A stretch of 64,000 bases of DNA from F-183 sp964627455 (GTDB lineage Bacteria; Acidobacteriota; Terriglobia; Bryobacterales; Bryobacteraceae). Positions within the stretch are counted from its first letter, which is position 1, and every line of letters begins with the position of its first letter. Under the pieces are notes generated by a model. The model did not search any database. It was not told where the DNA came from and saw only the letters and a program-made list of their open reading frames with translations. The DNA is taken from contig CAZVKC010000010.1 in NCBI GenBank assembly GCA_964627455.1, positions 62,001-126,000 of the forward strand. The letters run 5' to 3'. The translations under genes and the position numbers were made by a program. This document shows positions 25,681-34,058 of the stretch, one piece after another.

Positions 25681-26387
25681 TGCCGGTACCTCCCGGTGAT
25701 GATGAAACCGCGGCCATTCTCGGGCCGCGACATACGGCACGGATCTTCGGGTCCTGGTCGGGGAACCCGCTTCACACTGAGACGGACAGGCTTGGGCGCG
25801 TACGCCGCCGCCCCGTCCATCGGGTGATGATTGGCGCAGAGAATGACGAGAACCTTCATTTCCGCGCGCAATTCCACATAGTCGCCGGCCTTCGAATTGC
25901 CGGCGATGTAATGCATGGCGCCCTGCGCGTCCACCTCGACCTTCGAGAACAGGTTCAAGGGAGGCGTCATGTCGCGAGGACCCAGCGAGTACTTCGTCAT
26001 CTCGACCAGGACGCTCTCACGCGTGCTCTGCGTCCAGTCGTTGCGATGTTCCTGATAGCTCTTCTCACCCCACCGGTCGCGGACCTGCGCAGCGTTCAGC
26101 ATGCCGCCAATCGGATCATGCCAGCCCACAGTGTCCTCGGTCATCGAACAAAGGATGCGGCCCATGTCGCTGTAGATGACAAACCCTTTCGTCAATCGCG
26201 CGATGTGCTGCGCCTTGAGCGTATCGGGCATGTTGTAGCGCTCGCCCATATCGGTCGCGTTGTAGAACAACGCCGCCACGTTCGCGCCGCCTTCGAGGTC
26301 GGTCAAGCCGAGGGCCATGCCCGGGTCGAGGATCTGCGACCAGGCCTGCCCTCCGTGCAATGTTTCTTCCCAGAGAAGTTCGGACAT
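25677..26387 (-). CDS. DUF1989 urea-carboxylase-associated protein 1 (carboxyguanidine deiminase subunit)
   Basis: The 236-residue protein is the UAAP1 family member of the DUF1989 pair: LGLTDLEGGANVAALFYNATDMGERYNMPDTLKAQ, MGRILCSMTEDTVGWHD, and PLNLFSKVEVDAQGAMHYIAG. The later VLVILCANHHPMDG is a likely metal-binding segment. The C-terminus (from PGPEDPCRMSRPENGRGF) is the family's normal tail. It lies five bases after the propeller gene and overlaps UAAP2 by four bases, so all belong to one transcript. It acts with UAAP2 as the deiminase between carboxylase and allophanate hydrolase. Confidence 0.9.
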   Translation of the reverse strand: MSELLWEETLHGGQAWSQILDPGMALGLTDLEGGANVAALFYNATDMGERYNMPDTLKAQHIARLTKGFVIYSDMGRILCSMTEDTVGWHDPIGGMLNAAQVRDRWGEKSYQEHRNDWTQSTRESVLVEMTKYSLGPRDMTPPLNLFSKVEVDAQGAMHYIAGNSKAGDYVELRAEMKVLVILCANHHPMDGAAAYAPKPVRLSVKRVPRPGPEDPCRMSRPENGRGFIITGRYRQ

Positions 26388-26392
26388 AATCT

Positions 26393-27558
26393 CTATTTGC
26401 TCCCGGCAAACATAGCCGGGTCAATCCGCCAGATGTTTTGCTCGCGCAGGTTCGACAACCACACGGAACCATGCGCATACAGAATCGCGTCGCCGCCGGG
26501 ACCCGCATATTGATGCGTCACTTTGTCGGTCTTCGCGTCGATGCGCGTGATCGGGATCCGGAAGACCGTCGCCCACACAGCGCCGCCTCCTGCGGAAATC
26601 TCGCCGCCCTCACCGGGGATCCCCAGCGCGATCGTCGCTACAACCTTGCGCGTTTTCGGATCCACCTTCGACACGGTGCCGTCGCCCTGATTGAGGGTCC
26701 AGACAAAACCTTCGCCGACTGTGAGGAATCGCGGCCCGGGACCCACAGGGATTTCGTCTGTCACCTTGTTCGTCCTGGGATCCACGCGCGTGAGCAGGTT
26801 TCCCTTGCTGCTCGTCACCCACACGGCGCCTTCGCCCGCATCCGTTGTATGCGACCCTTCCGCGACCTTGATTTCCGCGACCACCTTGTTGGTCTTCGGA
26901 TCAATCCGCACCAGCTTGTCGCCCGACGCGCCGGTCGTCATCCAAACCGCTTCTTTCGAACACGCGATGCCGCCTTCCGAATTCGCTGGTCCCACGGGAA
27001 TGGTCGCGATCACCTTCGCCTGTTTCGCATCGACGCGCGATACGGTGTTGTCGCCGCAGTTCGGCGCCCACAAGCTGCCGAAGCCGTACGCGATGCCGCT
27101 GCAGGGCTTCTGGCCCACCGTTACGGTCGCCGTCACTTTGTTGGTCTTCGCGTCGAGTTTCGAGATCGAGTTCTTGGGCTTGTTCGAAACCCAGATAGCG
27201 TCGGGCGTCGCGATGGTCCAATCGGGAACGCCTTCTACTGGAAACACGGCGANNNNNNNNNNNNNNNNNNNNNNNNNNNNNNNNNNNNNNNNNNNNNNNN
27301 NNNNNNNNNNNNNNNNNNNNNNNNNNNNNNNNNNNNNNNNNNNNNNNNNNNNGCGTCGGGCGTCGCGATGGTCCAATCGGGAACGCCTTCTACTGGAAAC
27401 ACGGCGATGGGCTTCACAACGTCCATCGGCTTCTGCACTTCCTTCACCCCGGGAAGGGGCGGACGCTGGCGTCGCGGCTGCTTCGGCGCTGCAGGAGCGG
27501 GAGGCGCATCCTGCCCGAACATCGAGACCGCCAGAAAAAGAGCTACACAGTATCGCAA
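26393..27558 (-). CDS. Secreted YVTN-type beta-propeller, interrupted by an artefactual N gap
   Basis: With the 155 artefact bases removed this is a 336-residue protein: the N-terminal part reads through to IAVFPVEGVPDWTIATPDA, then continues IWVSNKPKNSISKLD. It starts at a TTG (27558) after a GGAGG site 7 bases upstream, inside the end of the symporter gene, and has a signal peptide (RYCVALFLAVSMFGQ). Repeats of the form V-x-R-I/V-D-P-K-T-N-K-V recur about every 45 residues, as in YVTN/SMP-30-type seven-bladed propellers. A Pro/Arg-rich linker (PPAPAAPKQPRRQRPP) follows the signal peptide. It has a clear paralogue at 33038-34051. The ligand is unknown; it sits between the symporter and the DUF1989 genes, hinting at periplasmic substrate handling. 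Confidence 0.75.
27198..27407. other. Assembly gap with duplicated 55-base flanks
   Basis: 100 N at 27253-27352. The 55 bases before it (27198-27252) are identical to the 55 bases after it (27353-27407). Removing one copy plus the N joins the propeller gene in frame, so this is an unmerged contig overlap, not missing sequence. Confidence 0.95.
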
Positions 27559-28970
27559 AGAAGAGCCTCCGAACGTTCTTCCTCTGCCACCGGGCTGGTC
27601 AACAGGCTCACCGCAACGAAAGCGGCGCCGCTGACTACGGGAGGAAGCAGGGTATCCAGTCCAGCCCACGCAGGACTCACCGCAAAGTAACAGATGGCGC
27701 GTGTTAGCGTACCCGTAATCATGCTGGCCAGTGCGCCGCCCTGCGTCGCGCGCGGCCAATAAACTCCAAGGAACAGCGGGACCACGCATCCTGCGAACAC
27801 GATGTCGAATGCGACCACCAGCAACATGCCGGGTTCCGGGCGCAGGTACGCCAGGATGCCGCCTGCAATTGCCGTCGGCAGGGCCAGCGCGCGCGATAGT
27901 GTCAGCATTTTCGAATCCGTCACCATGCGGCCGCTCCAGCGCTGCCATACGTTGCGCGCCATCACCACCGAGATCACCAGCATCGCGCCGTTGGCCGTGG
28001 ACATCGAAGCGCCAAGCACGCCGGCGAAGACCAGCACCGCGATCCAGAACGGCAAATGTCCCATCGCGAACGCCGGCAGCACCATGCGCGGATCCTCGAT
28101 CGTCTTGAAGGTCGACAGCGCCGCCAGGCCCAATAGCGAGCAGCATCCGCCGATGACGAGGGTCCACGTGCCCGCGTAATAGCAGGCCTTACTCGCAGTT
28201 TCAGGCGACTTCGCGGAAAAGACACGCTCCATGAAATCGAGCGCCATCGCATTGCCGAATGCAAGAGAAATGAGGTTCGCCCAGTTGGCGAGACCACCAC
28301 CCGAAAGCGTCGACATCTGTCCCCAACTCAGCGTCTGCGGCGGAATCGAGGCGAGCATCTGATGCCAGTCACGAGTGCCAAGGACATAGGCGGCGGCAAA
28401 CAGGAACCCCATGATCGCGACGTGGATCTGGAAAAAGTCCGTCCAGATCGCAGCATAGAGTCCGCCGGCGATCGTATATAAGAAGATCACACTCGTGCCG
28501 ATTAGCAGGCACGTTCCGTAACTCCAGCCGCTCGCGACGGACAGGATCCACGCGACGGCCGACAGATTCCCTGCCACCAACACGATAAAGCAGACAATCG
28601 TCAGAAATGACGCCGTGAGTTCCGCGGTCTTACCATAGCGACGATAAAAGAATTCCGGCAGCGTGAGCAGATTCATGCGGTGCAACGGGGCCGCGAGGAA
28701 TCGCCCGACGATAAACAGACTGGCCGCAAGTCCCAGCGGGATCACCGCGGCATTCCAGAATCCTGTCGAGAACGTAAGAGAAGTATTGCCGAGGGTTGCG
28801 TTGCCGTCGATGGCTTGCGCGGCGAGAGCGGTGCCGACCACCAGGAACGGCATCGAATTGGCGCAAACCGTATAGCGGGTGCTCGATCCGCGGACCTGCG
28901 TATATGTGTACAGACCGATTGACAGGGAGATCGCTAAAAAGATAGCGACCGGCCAGAACATGACCGTCAT
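27543..28970 (-). CDS. Sodium:solute symporter family (SSS) permease
   Basis: The 475-residue membrane protein has about 13 hydrophobic helices and SSS features: an N-terminal IGLYTYTQVRGSSTRY segment, then MPFLVVGTALAAQAIDGNATLGNTS, and GNLSAVAWILSVASGWSYG. The middle has TIAGGLYAAIWTDFFQIHVA, close to the GGLKAVLWTDVFQ signature of the family. It is the first gene of the minus-strand operon leading to the propeller, DUF1989, carboxylase and hydrolase genes. Position makes it a candidate importer for guanidine or urea, in place of the ABC importer usual in such operons; the substrate is inferred. It is divergent from the Oar-like receptor across 241 bases. Confidence 0.85.
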   Translation of the reverse strand: MTVMFWPVAIFLAISLSIGLYTYTQVRGSSTRYTVCANSMPFLVVGTALAAQAIDGNATLGNTSLTFSTGFWNAAVIPLGLAASLFIVGRFLAAPLHRMNLLTLPEFFYRRYGKTAELTASFLTIVCFIVLVAGNLSAVAWILSVASGWSYGTCLLIGTSVIFLYTIAGGLYAAIWTDFFQIHVAIMGFLFAAAYVLGTRDWHQMLASIPPQTLSWGQMSTLSGGGLANWANLISLAFGNAMALDFMERVFSAKSPETASKACYYAGTWTLVIGGCCSLLGLAALSTFKTIEDPRMVLPAFAMGHLPFWIAVLVFAGVLGASMSTANGAMLVISVVMARNVWQRWSGRMVTDSKMLTLSRALALPTAIAGGILAYLRPEPGMLLVVAFDIVFAGCVVPLFLGVYWPRATQGGALASMITGTLTRAICYFAVSPAWAGLDTLLPPVVSGAAFVAVSLLTSPVAEEERSEALLCDTV

Positions 28971-29065
28971 GTGAACCGTGTCCTTTTTCTTGGATTGGCT
29001 CGGCTCTAGACGGGGGCCGGACTATCTCAAACGGGAGAAGCGCGCGACTGGGCTTTCGAATAGCG

Positions 29066-29071
29066 AGTATA
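29066..29071 (-). promoter_or_regulatory. Possible -10 box of the symporter operon
   Basis: Minus-strand TATACT at 29071-29066 would place the start of transcription about 90 bases before the symporter ATG. No matching -35 hexamer is seen at 17 bases, so an activator or weak promoter is likely. The 241-base divergent region otherwise holds only the receptor promoter. Confidence 0.3.
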
Positions 29072-29083
29072 GCAGTTTTTGAT

Positions 29084-29112
29084 TTGACTCCCTTATCGAA
29101 TTCTCTTATCAT
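29084..29112 (+). promoter_or_regulatory. Sigma-70-type promoter of the Oar-like receptor operon
   Basis: TTGACT (29084-29089), 17-base spacer, TATCAT (29107-29112). Each hexamer differs from consensus at one position. It lies 100 bases upstream of the receptor start, and the receptor is followed by a strong purine-rich ribosome binding site. Confidence 0.6.
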
Positions 29113-29211
29113 CCTTCTAAGCCGCACGTTCCAGGAAAAAACAGCGGTTTCGCCTCGTCGCTCCCCCTACTCTCTGTCTGAGCACTGACTCTCTTTGGGG
29201 GAAAAAACATC

Positions 29212-32200
29212 TTGAATCGTAAGCTCGTTCTGGCGGCGCTGCCGCTCTTGTTGTCTATCTTTCCGCTCGCTGCTCAAACCAGTTCGCTCCAGGGAACCGT
29301 GCAGGACCCGCAGGGCGCTGTCATCGGCGAAGCGGTCGTCACCATCACCAACACCGATACGTCTGCATCGCGTACCGCGCTGTCGTCGAACGCCGGCGCT
29401 TACAGCTTTGCCCAAGTGCCTCCAGGCCCCTACAAGCTGGAAGTCAAGAAGCCCGGCTTCCGTACTCAGACCGCGCAGGTTCGCCTGCAGATCAACGTGC
29501 CCGCGACTCTCGACCTGACGCTCGAAGTCGGCCAGGTCAGCGAAGTCGTCAACGTCAGCGGCGAAGCATTATCAATCAATACGCAGAACGCAACGGTCGG
29601 CAACGCTTTCGCGGAAGTGCAGGTCCGCCAGTTGCCGCTGCAGACGCGCAACGTCGTCGAACTNNNNNNNNNNNNNNNNNNNNNNNNNNNNNNNNNNNNN
29701 NNNNNNNNNNNNNNNNNNNNNNNNNNNNNNNNNNNNNNNNNNNNNNNNNNNNNNNNNNNNNNNTCGCGGAAGTGCAGGTCCGCCAGTTGCCGCTGCAGAC
29801 GCGCAACGTCGTCGAACTTTTGAGCTTGCAGCCAGGCGTGACGCCCACTGGTGAAGTCAACGGTTCGCGCCGTGACCAGAACAACGTGACGCTCGATGGC
29901 GTCGATGTCAACGACAACCAGCGGGCGGGTATGAACGCGACCACGGATCCCGGCTTCACCGCCGCGCTTCCCGTGCCGCTCGATTCCGTGCAGGAGTTCC
30001 GCGTGACCGTCGCCGGCCAAGGCGCCGATCAGGGCCGCAGCGCCGGGGGACAGGTTTCGCTCGTCACCAAGAGCGGCTCGAACCAGTTCCACGGCTCACT
30101 TTACGAATTCCACCGCAACGTGAAAACGGCCGCGAACGACTGGTTCAACAACCGCTCCGGCATCGCGCGCGAAGCGCTCATCCGTAACCAGTACGGCGCC
30201 TCGCTGGGAGGCCGCATCATTCGCGACCGCGCCTTCTTCTTCCTCAACTGGGAAGACCGCAAGGACCGTTCGGCCACCGCGCAGACCCGGCAGGTTCCCA
30301 CCGAATCGCTCAAGCAGGGCATCGTTCGTTTCCGCATGAACAACGGGCAAATCGGCGAACTCTCGCCCGCCGCGGTCCGCGCCGTCGATCCTCTGGGACT
30401 CGGCTACAGCGCGACCATGCGCTCGATCCTGGCATCGTATCCGGTTGGAAATGATCTGCAGAGCGGATCGGACCGCGGCCTCAACTTCGCCGCCTTCCGC
30501 TTCAACGCCCCGCTCACCCGCAACGATCGCGCCTATGTCGCGAAGATGGATTTCAACGTCGACCGGGCCGGCAAGCATACCGTCATGCTGCGCGGAACTC
30601 TCGGTGACAACTCGCGCGACCAGATCCTGGCGCAGTTCCCCGGGCAGGACGCCGCCGCCAAGGTCCTCGATAATTCCAAAGGACTCGCCGCACGCTACAC
30701 CGCGGTGCTGACGCCTTCATTGGTGAACGTGTTCAGCTTTGGCTACACCCGCCTCGGCATCGCACAGTCCGGCGTCGGCGGACCTTCGATCAGCTTCGAC
30801 GGCCTCGCTACGCAACAGAATTTCACGCGCGCCTTCGGCCGCTTCATCCCGACCACCAACCTGGTCAATGACTCAACCTGGGTGAAGGGTACGCATTCCG
30901 TGCAGTTCGGCATCAACTTCCGCATGATCCAGAACGACCGCACCTCATATGCGAATTCGTTCCCGAGCTACAGCTTCAGCCGCAACACGCTGCGCGGCCT
31001 CGGCGCCGACATCACCGACTCGGTGAACGCGTATATCCAGCAGCAGACCGGCAACTCCGCACTGCGCCTCACGGAAGCCCAGCCCGTGACCCGCGCCCTC
31101 GGTTCTCTGTACGGCCTGGTCAATCAATACAGCGCGACCTATAACTTCGGACGCGACGGCAAAGCGGTTCCTTTCGGCGATCCTGTGGCCCGCAGCTTCG
31201 GAACCAGCGAGTACGAGTTCTACGTGCAGGACACCTGGAAAGCCCGCCGCGATCTCACGCTCACCTACGGTCTCCGCTACGGCAGCTACCAGGTTCCCTA
31301 CGAACGCAACGGCGTGCAGGTGACCCCCACCGTGCCGCTCGAAACCTACTTTGCAGAACGTGTCGGCGCCTCGATGTATGGCATCTCCGGCGCGGCGATG
31401 CCGAACGCGTCGCTCACCTACGCGCTCGCCGGACCCGCCAACGGCAAGCCCGGCTGGTATCAGCGCGACAACAACAATTTCGCCCCTCGCTTCTCGTTCG
31501 CCTACTCGCCTGAGTACGACGGATTCTGGGGCAAGCTCTTCGGCAAAGGCAGCGTCGTCCGCGGAGGCGCGGCGATGGTCTATGACCGCTACGGCAGCGA
31601 CATGGTGGTGACCTTCGACCAGAGCGGTTCGCCGGGCCTCGCGAGCCAGGTCACGCAGCCTCGCAACACGAACTTCACGGACTCGGCTCGCTACACTGGC
31701 GGCGCGCTCCCCGCGCTTCCGGCGGCTCCCGCAGCGAACTTCCCCTTCACGCCTCCGACGATTCTCGGCGGCTTCAACTCGAACACTGGCGTCGCGTCGA
31801 ACCTCCGTGCGCCCTACTCGTTCCTGCTCAACATGAGCTACGCCCGCCAACTGCCTTCGAAGCTGACAGTCGAAGTCGGCTACGTCGGACGCCTGTCGCG
31901 CAAGGGACTTCTGCAGCAGGATTTCTTCCAGCCGCTCACCGAGTTCAAGGATCCGAAGTCGGGCCAGACCTGGGCGCAAGCCGCGGGCATGCTGCGCGAC
32001 TACTATGAGCAGGGCATGAAGGCGTCGCAGGTTCCCACCGTGGCCTTCTTCGAGAACATGTTCGGCAAAGCCGCCAACCGTTACATCCCCGGCACGGCCA
32101 CGCAGAACTACTTCCACACGACCTACAACACGTACGCAGGCAGCGATCTCGACGCGTTGAACGATATGGACCGTGAGCGTCTGCCTGATGGATCCTGCAT

Positions 32201-33032
32201 CAGCGCACTCGGCTGCAACACGTTCTTCCCGCTGCAGAACGCCGGTATGCGCGTGTGGGTGAACGCGAGCAACGCCAGTTATCACGCGGCGCAACTCGTG
32301 CTGCGCCGGCCGGTTTCGAACGGCTGGGGCTTCGATTTCAACTACACGCTCGCGCACTCGATCGACATCTCATCGATCGCGGAATCGGGCGCCGGCAACG
32401 GCGGCGCGGTGATCCAGGACAGCTTCAATCCGCGGTCCGCGCGCGCGTCGTCGGATTTCGACATCCGCCACAACATCACCGCGAACTCGGTGGTCGAACT
32501 GCCGTTCGGCAAAGGCAAGCCCTGGCTGCGCAATGCGCCGTCGGCCGTGGACTACATCGTCGGCGGCTGGCAGGTGTCGATGCTCACCCGCTTCCGTTCG
32601 GGCATGCCTCTCAGCATCTCGAACGCCGGAGCTTACCCGACCAACTACCTCAACTCCGCGATCGCGATCCTCAAGCCCGGCGCCACGATGCCGGAGAACG
32701 GGAACCTGTTCAACCAGAACGGCAACCCGTCCTTGTTCGCCACCACCGCAGGCGCTGCATCCGCATTCATTGGGCAGTATCCTGGACGGGTGGGAACTCG
32801 CGACATCGTGAGAGGGACAGGTATGCTCAATTTCGACCTGTCACTCGCCAAGTACTTCAAGATGCCGTTTGAAGGACATCGCGTACAGGTCCGCGCCGAA
32901 GCCTTCAACGCATTTAACAACGTCAACTTCACGACCCCGTCTTTATCGCTCGCGAACCCGTCCAACTTCGGACAGTTCACCGCGGTGATGCCGGCTCGTG
33001 TGATGCAGTTCGCGCTCCGGTACGAGTTCTAA
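29212..33032 (+). CDS. Oar-like TonB-dependent receptor, interrupted by an artefactual N gap
   Basis: With 155 bases of artefact removed the protein has 1221 residues. It starts at a TTG after GGGGGAAAA, with a signal peptide (LVLAALPLLLSIFPLAAQ). The first 100 residues are a carboxypeptidase-regulatory-like domain (SLQGTVQDPQGAVIGEAVVTITN...YSFAQVPPGPYKLEV). The plug follows (VRQLPLQTRNVVELLSLQPGVTP, then SRRDQNNVTLDGVDVN and GSNQFHGSLYEFHRN), and the C-terminal barrel ends FALRYEF. This is the large acidobacterial Oar/OmpA-like class, which usually binds oligomeric or peptide ligands. It heads the operon receptor, propeller, PSD1 and DUF1501 with gaps of 5, 7 and 17 bases. Confidence 0.88.
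29609..29818. other. Assembly gap with duplicated 55-base flanks
   Basis: 100 N at 29664-29763; the 55 bases at 29609-29663 are repeated exactly at 29764-29818. Collapsing gives NVVELLSLQPG in the receptor, in frame. Confidence 0.95.
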
Positions 33033-33037
33033 CGCGC

Positions 33038-34051
33038 ATGAGGCAGCTCGTTACCGTAGCAGTCTGTTGCACTGGATTCGCGCTCGCGGCCGCCACCGGC
33101 AAGGTGGATCCGAAAGCGCCTGCCAAGGGTGTGAAAACGCCCGGAGTGCAGATCCCGTTCGCGAGCCTCAAAGCCGAAGCGGAGGTCCCCTTAGAGGGAC
33201 CTCCCGCGGCTTTGCTCGTCGCTCCTCCAAATCTCATTGCGCCCAACGGCACAAAGGTCGACCGGATCGAAGGCCGTGGCGCGAAGCTTTCCGAAAAACC
33301 AGCAGCCGCCGGCATTCGCAGTGCCTGCGGCGGCGCTGTCTCGGCGTTCGATTCCATCTGGATCCCCGACTGCGGCGCACAGGCGATCCAGCGCGTGGAC
33401 CTCAAAGCCGGCAAGATCGCCGGATCGCTCGAAACAGGTACACCCAAACAACCCGCCGCGCCGGTAATCGCAGCCAATCCCGATAGCATCTGGATCCTCA
33501 GCGACAGCCTCACGACGTTGTCGCGTATCGATCCTGAAGACAACGCCGTCGTCGCCGCGATTCGTCTCCCCGAACAGTGCAGCGCGCTGGCGTTCGGCGA
33601 ATCCGCACTCTGGGTCGCATGCCCGAAGATCAACAAGGTGCTGCGTCTCGATCCCAAAACCAACGCCGTCGCGAAAACGATCGAGACCGCCGCAAAGCCC
33701 GTCGCTATTGCGTTTGGCGAAGGATCCGTATGGGTGCTGGGCGAGCAGGAAGGCAAGATCTCTCGCATCGATCCCAAGACCAACACCGTCTCGGCAACGA
33801 TTGACCTCGCCGTGCCCGCCGCCGGCGGCGGTTCGCTGGTATACGGCGAAGGCTATCTGTGGGTTTCCATGCCCGGCTTTCCGCTGACCAAAGTCGCAGC
33901 GGAAGGCAACAAAATCGTACAGCAATTTTTTGGACCAGGCCTTGGCGGCGGACCCATCGCCACCGGCTTCGGTTCTGTCTGGCTTGCCCAGGGCAACAAA
34001 ATCCTGCGTTTCGATCCGAAGCGCATAGCGGCCACATTGGCTGAGGAATAA
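33038..34051 (+). CDS. Secreted beta-propeller paralogous to the one at 26393-27558
   Basis: The 337-residue protein has a signal peptide (RQLVTVAVCCTGFALAAAT), then a linker and propeller repeats: SIWIPDCGAQAIQRVDLKAGK, ALWVACPKINKVLRLDPKTNAV, SVWVLGEQEGKISRIDPKTNTV. The C-terminal repeats (LVYGEGYLWVSMPGFPLTKV, ATGFGSVWLAQGNKILRFDP) match the same places in the minus-strand propeller on the other side of the divergent promoter. It starts five bases after the receptor stop with no separate ribosome binding site, so it is probably translationally coupled. I do not assign a ligand. Confidence 0.75.
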   Translation: MRQLVTVAVCCTGFALAAATGKVDPKAPAKGVKTPGVQIPFASLKAEAEVPLEGPPAALLVAPPNLIAPNGTKVDRIEGRGAKLSEKPAAAGIRSACGGAVSAFDSIWIPDCGAQAIQRVDLKAGKIAGSLETGTPKQPAAPVIAANPDSIWILSDSLTTLSRIDPEDNAVVAAIRLPEQCSALAFGESALWVACPKINKVLRLDPKTNAVAKTIETAAKPVAIAFGEGSVWVLGEQEGKISRIDPKTNTVSATIDLAVPAAGGGSLVYGEGYLWVSMPGFPLTKVAAEGNKIVQQFFGPGLGGGPIATGFGSVWLAQGNKILRFDPKRIAATLAEE

Positions 34052-34058
34052 ATATCGA

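Noticed and set aside
27198..27407. Direct repeats flanking the N gaps as transposon target duplications
   Set aside because: The repeats are 55 bases at every gap, each is part of a coding sequence, and joining them restores the frame; this is an assembly pattern, not mobile-element insertion.
28971..29211. Guanidine riboswitch upstream of the symporter operon
   Set aside because: Only a GGACACGG segment is similar to ykkC; the CUAGGGUUCCG and GGGAUAAAAGCCC-type elements are absent.
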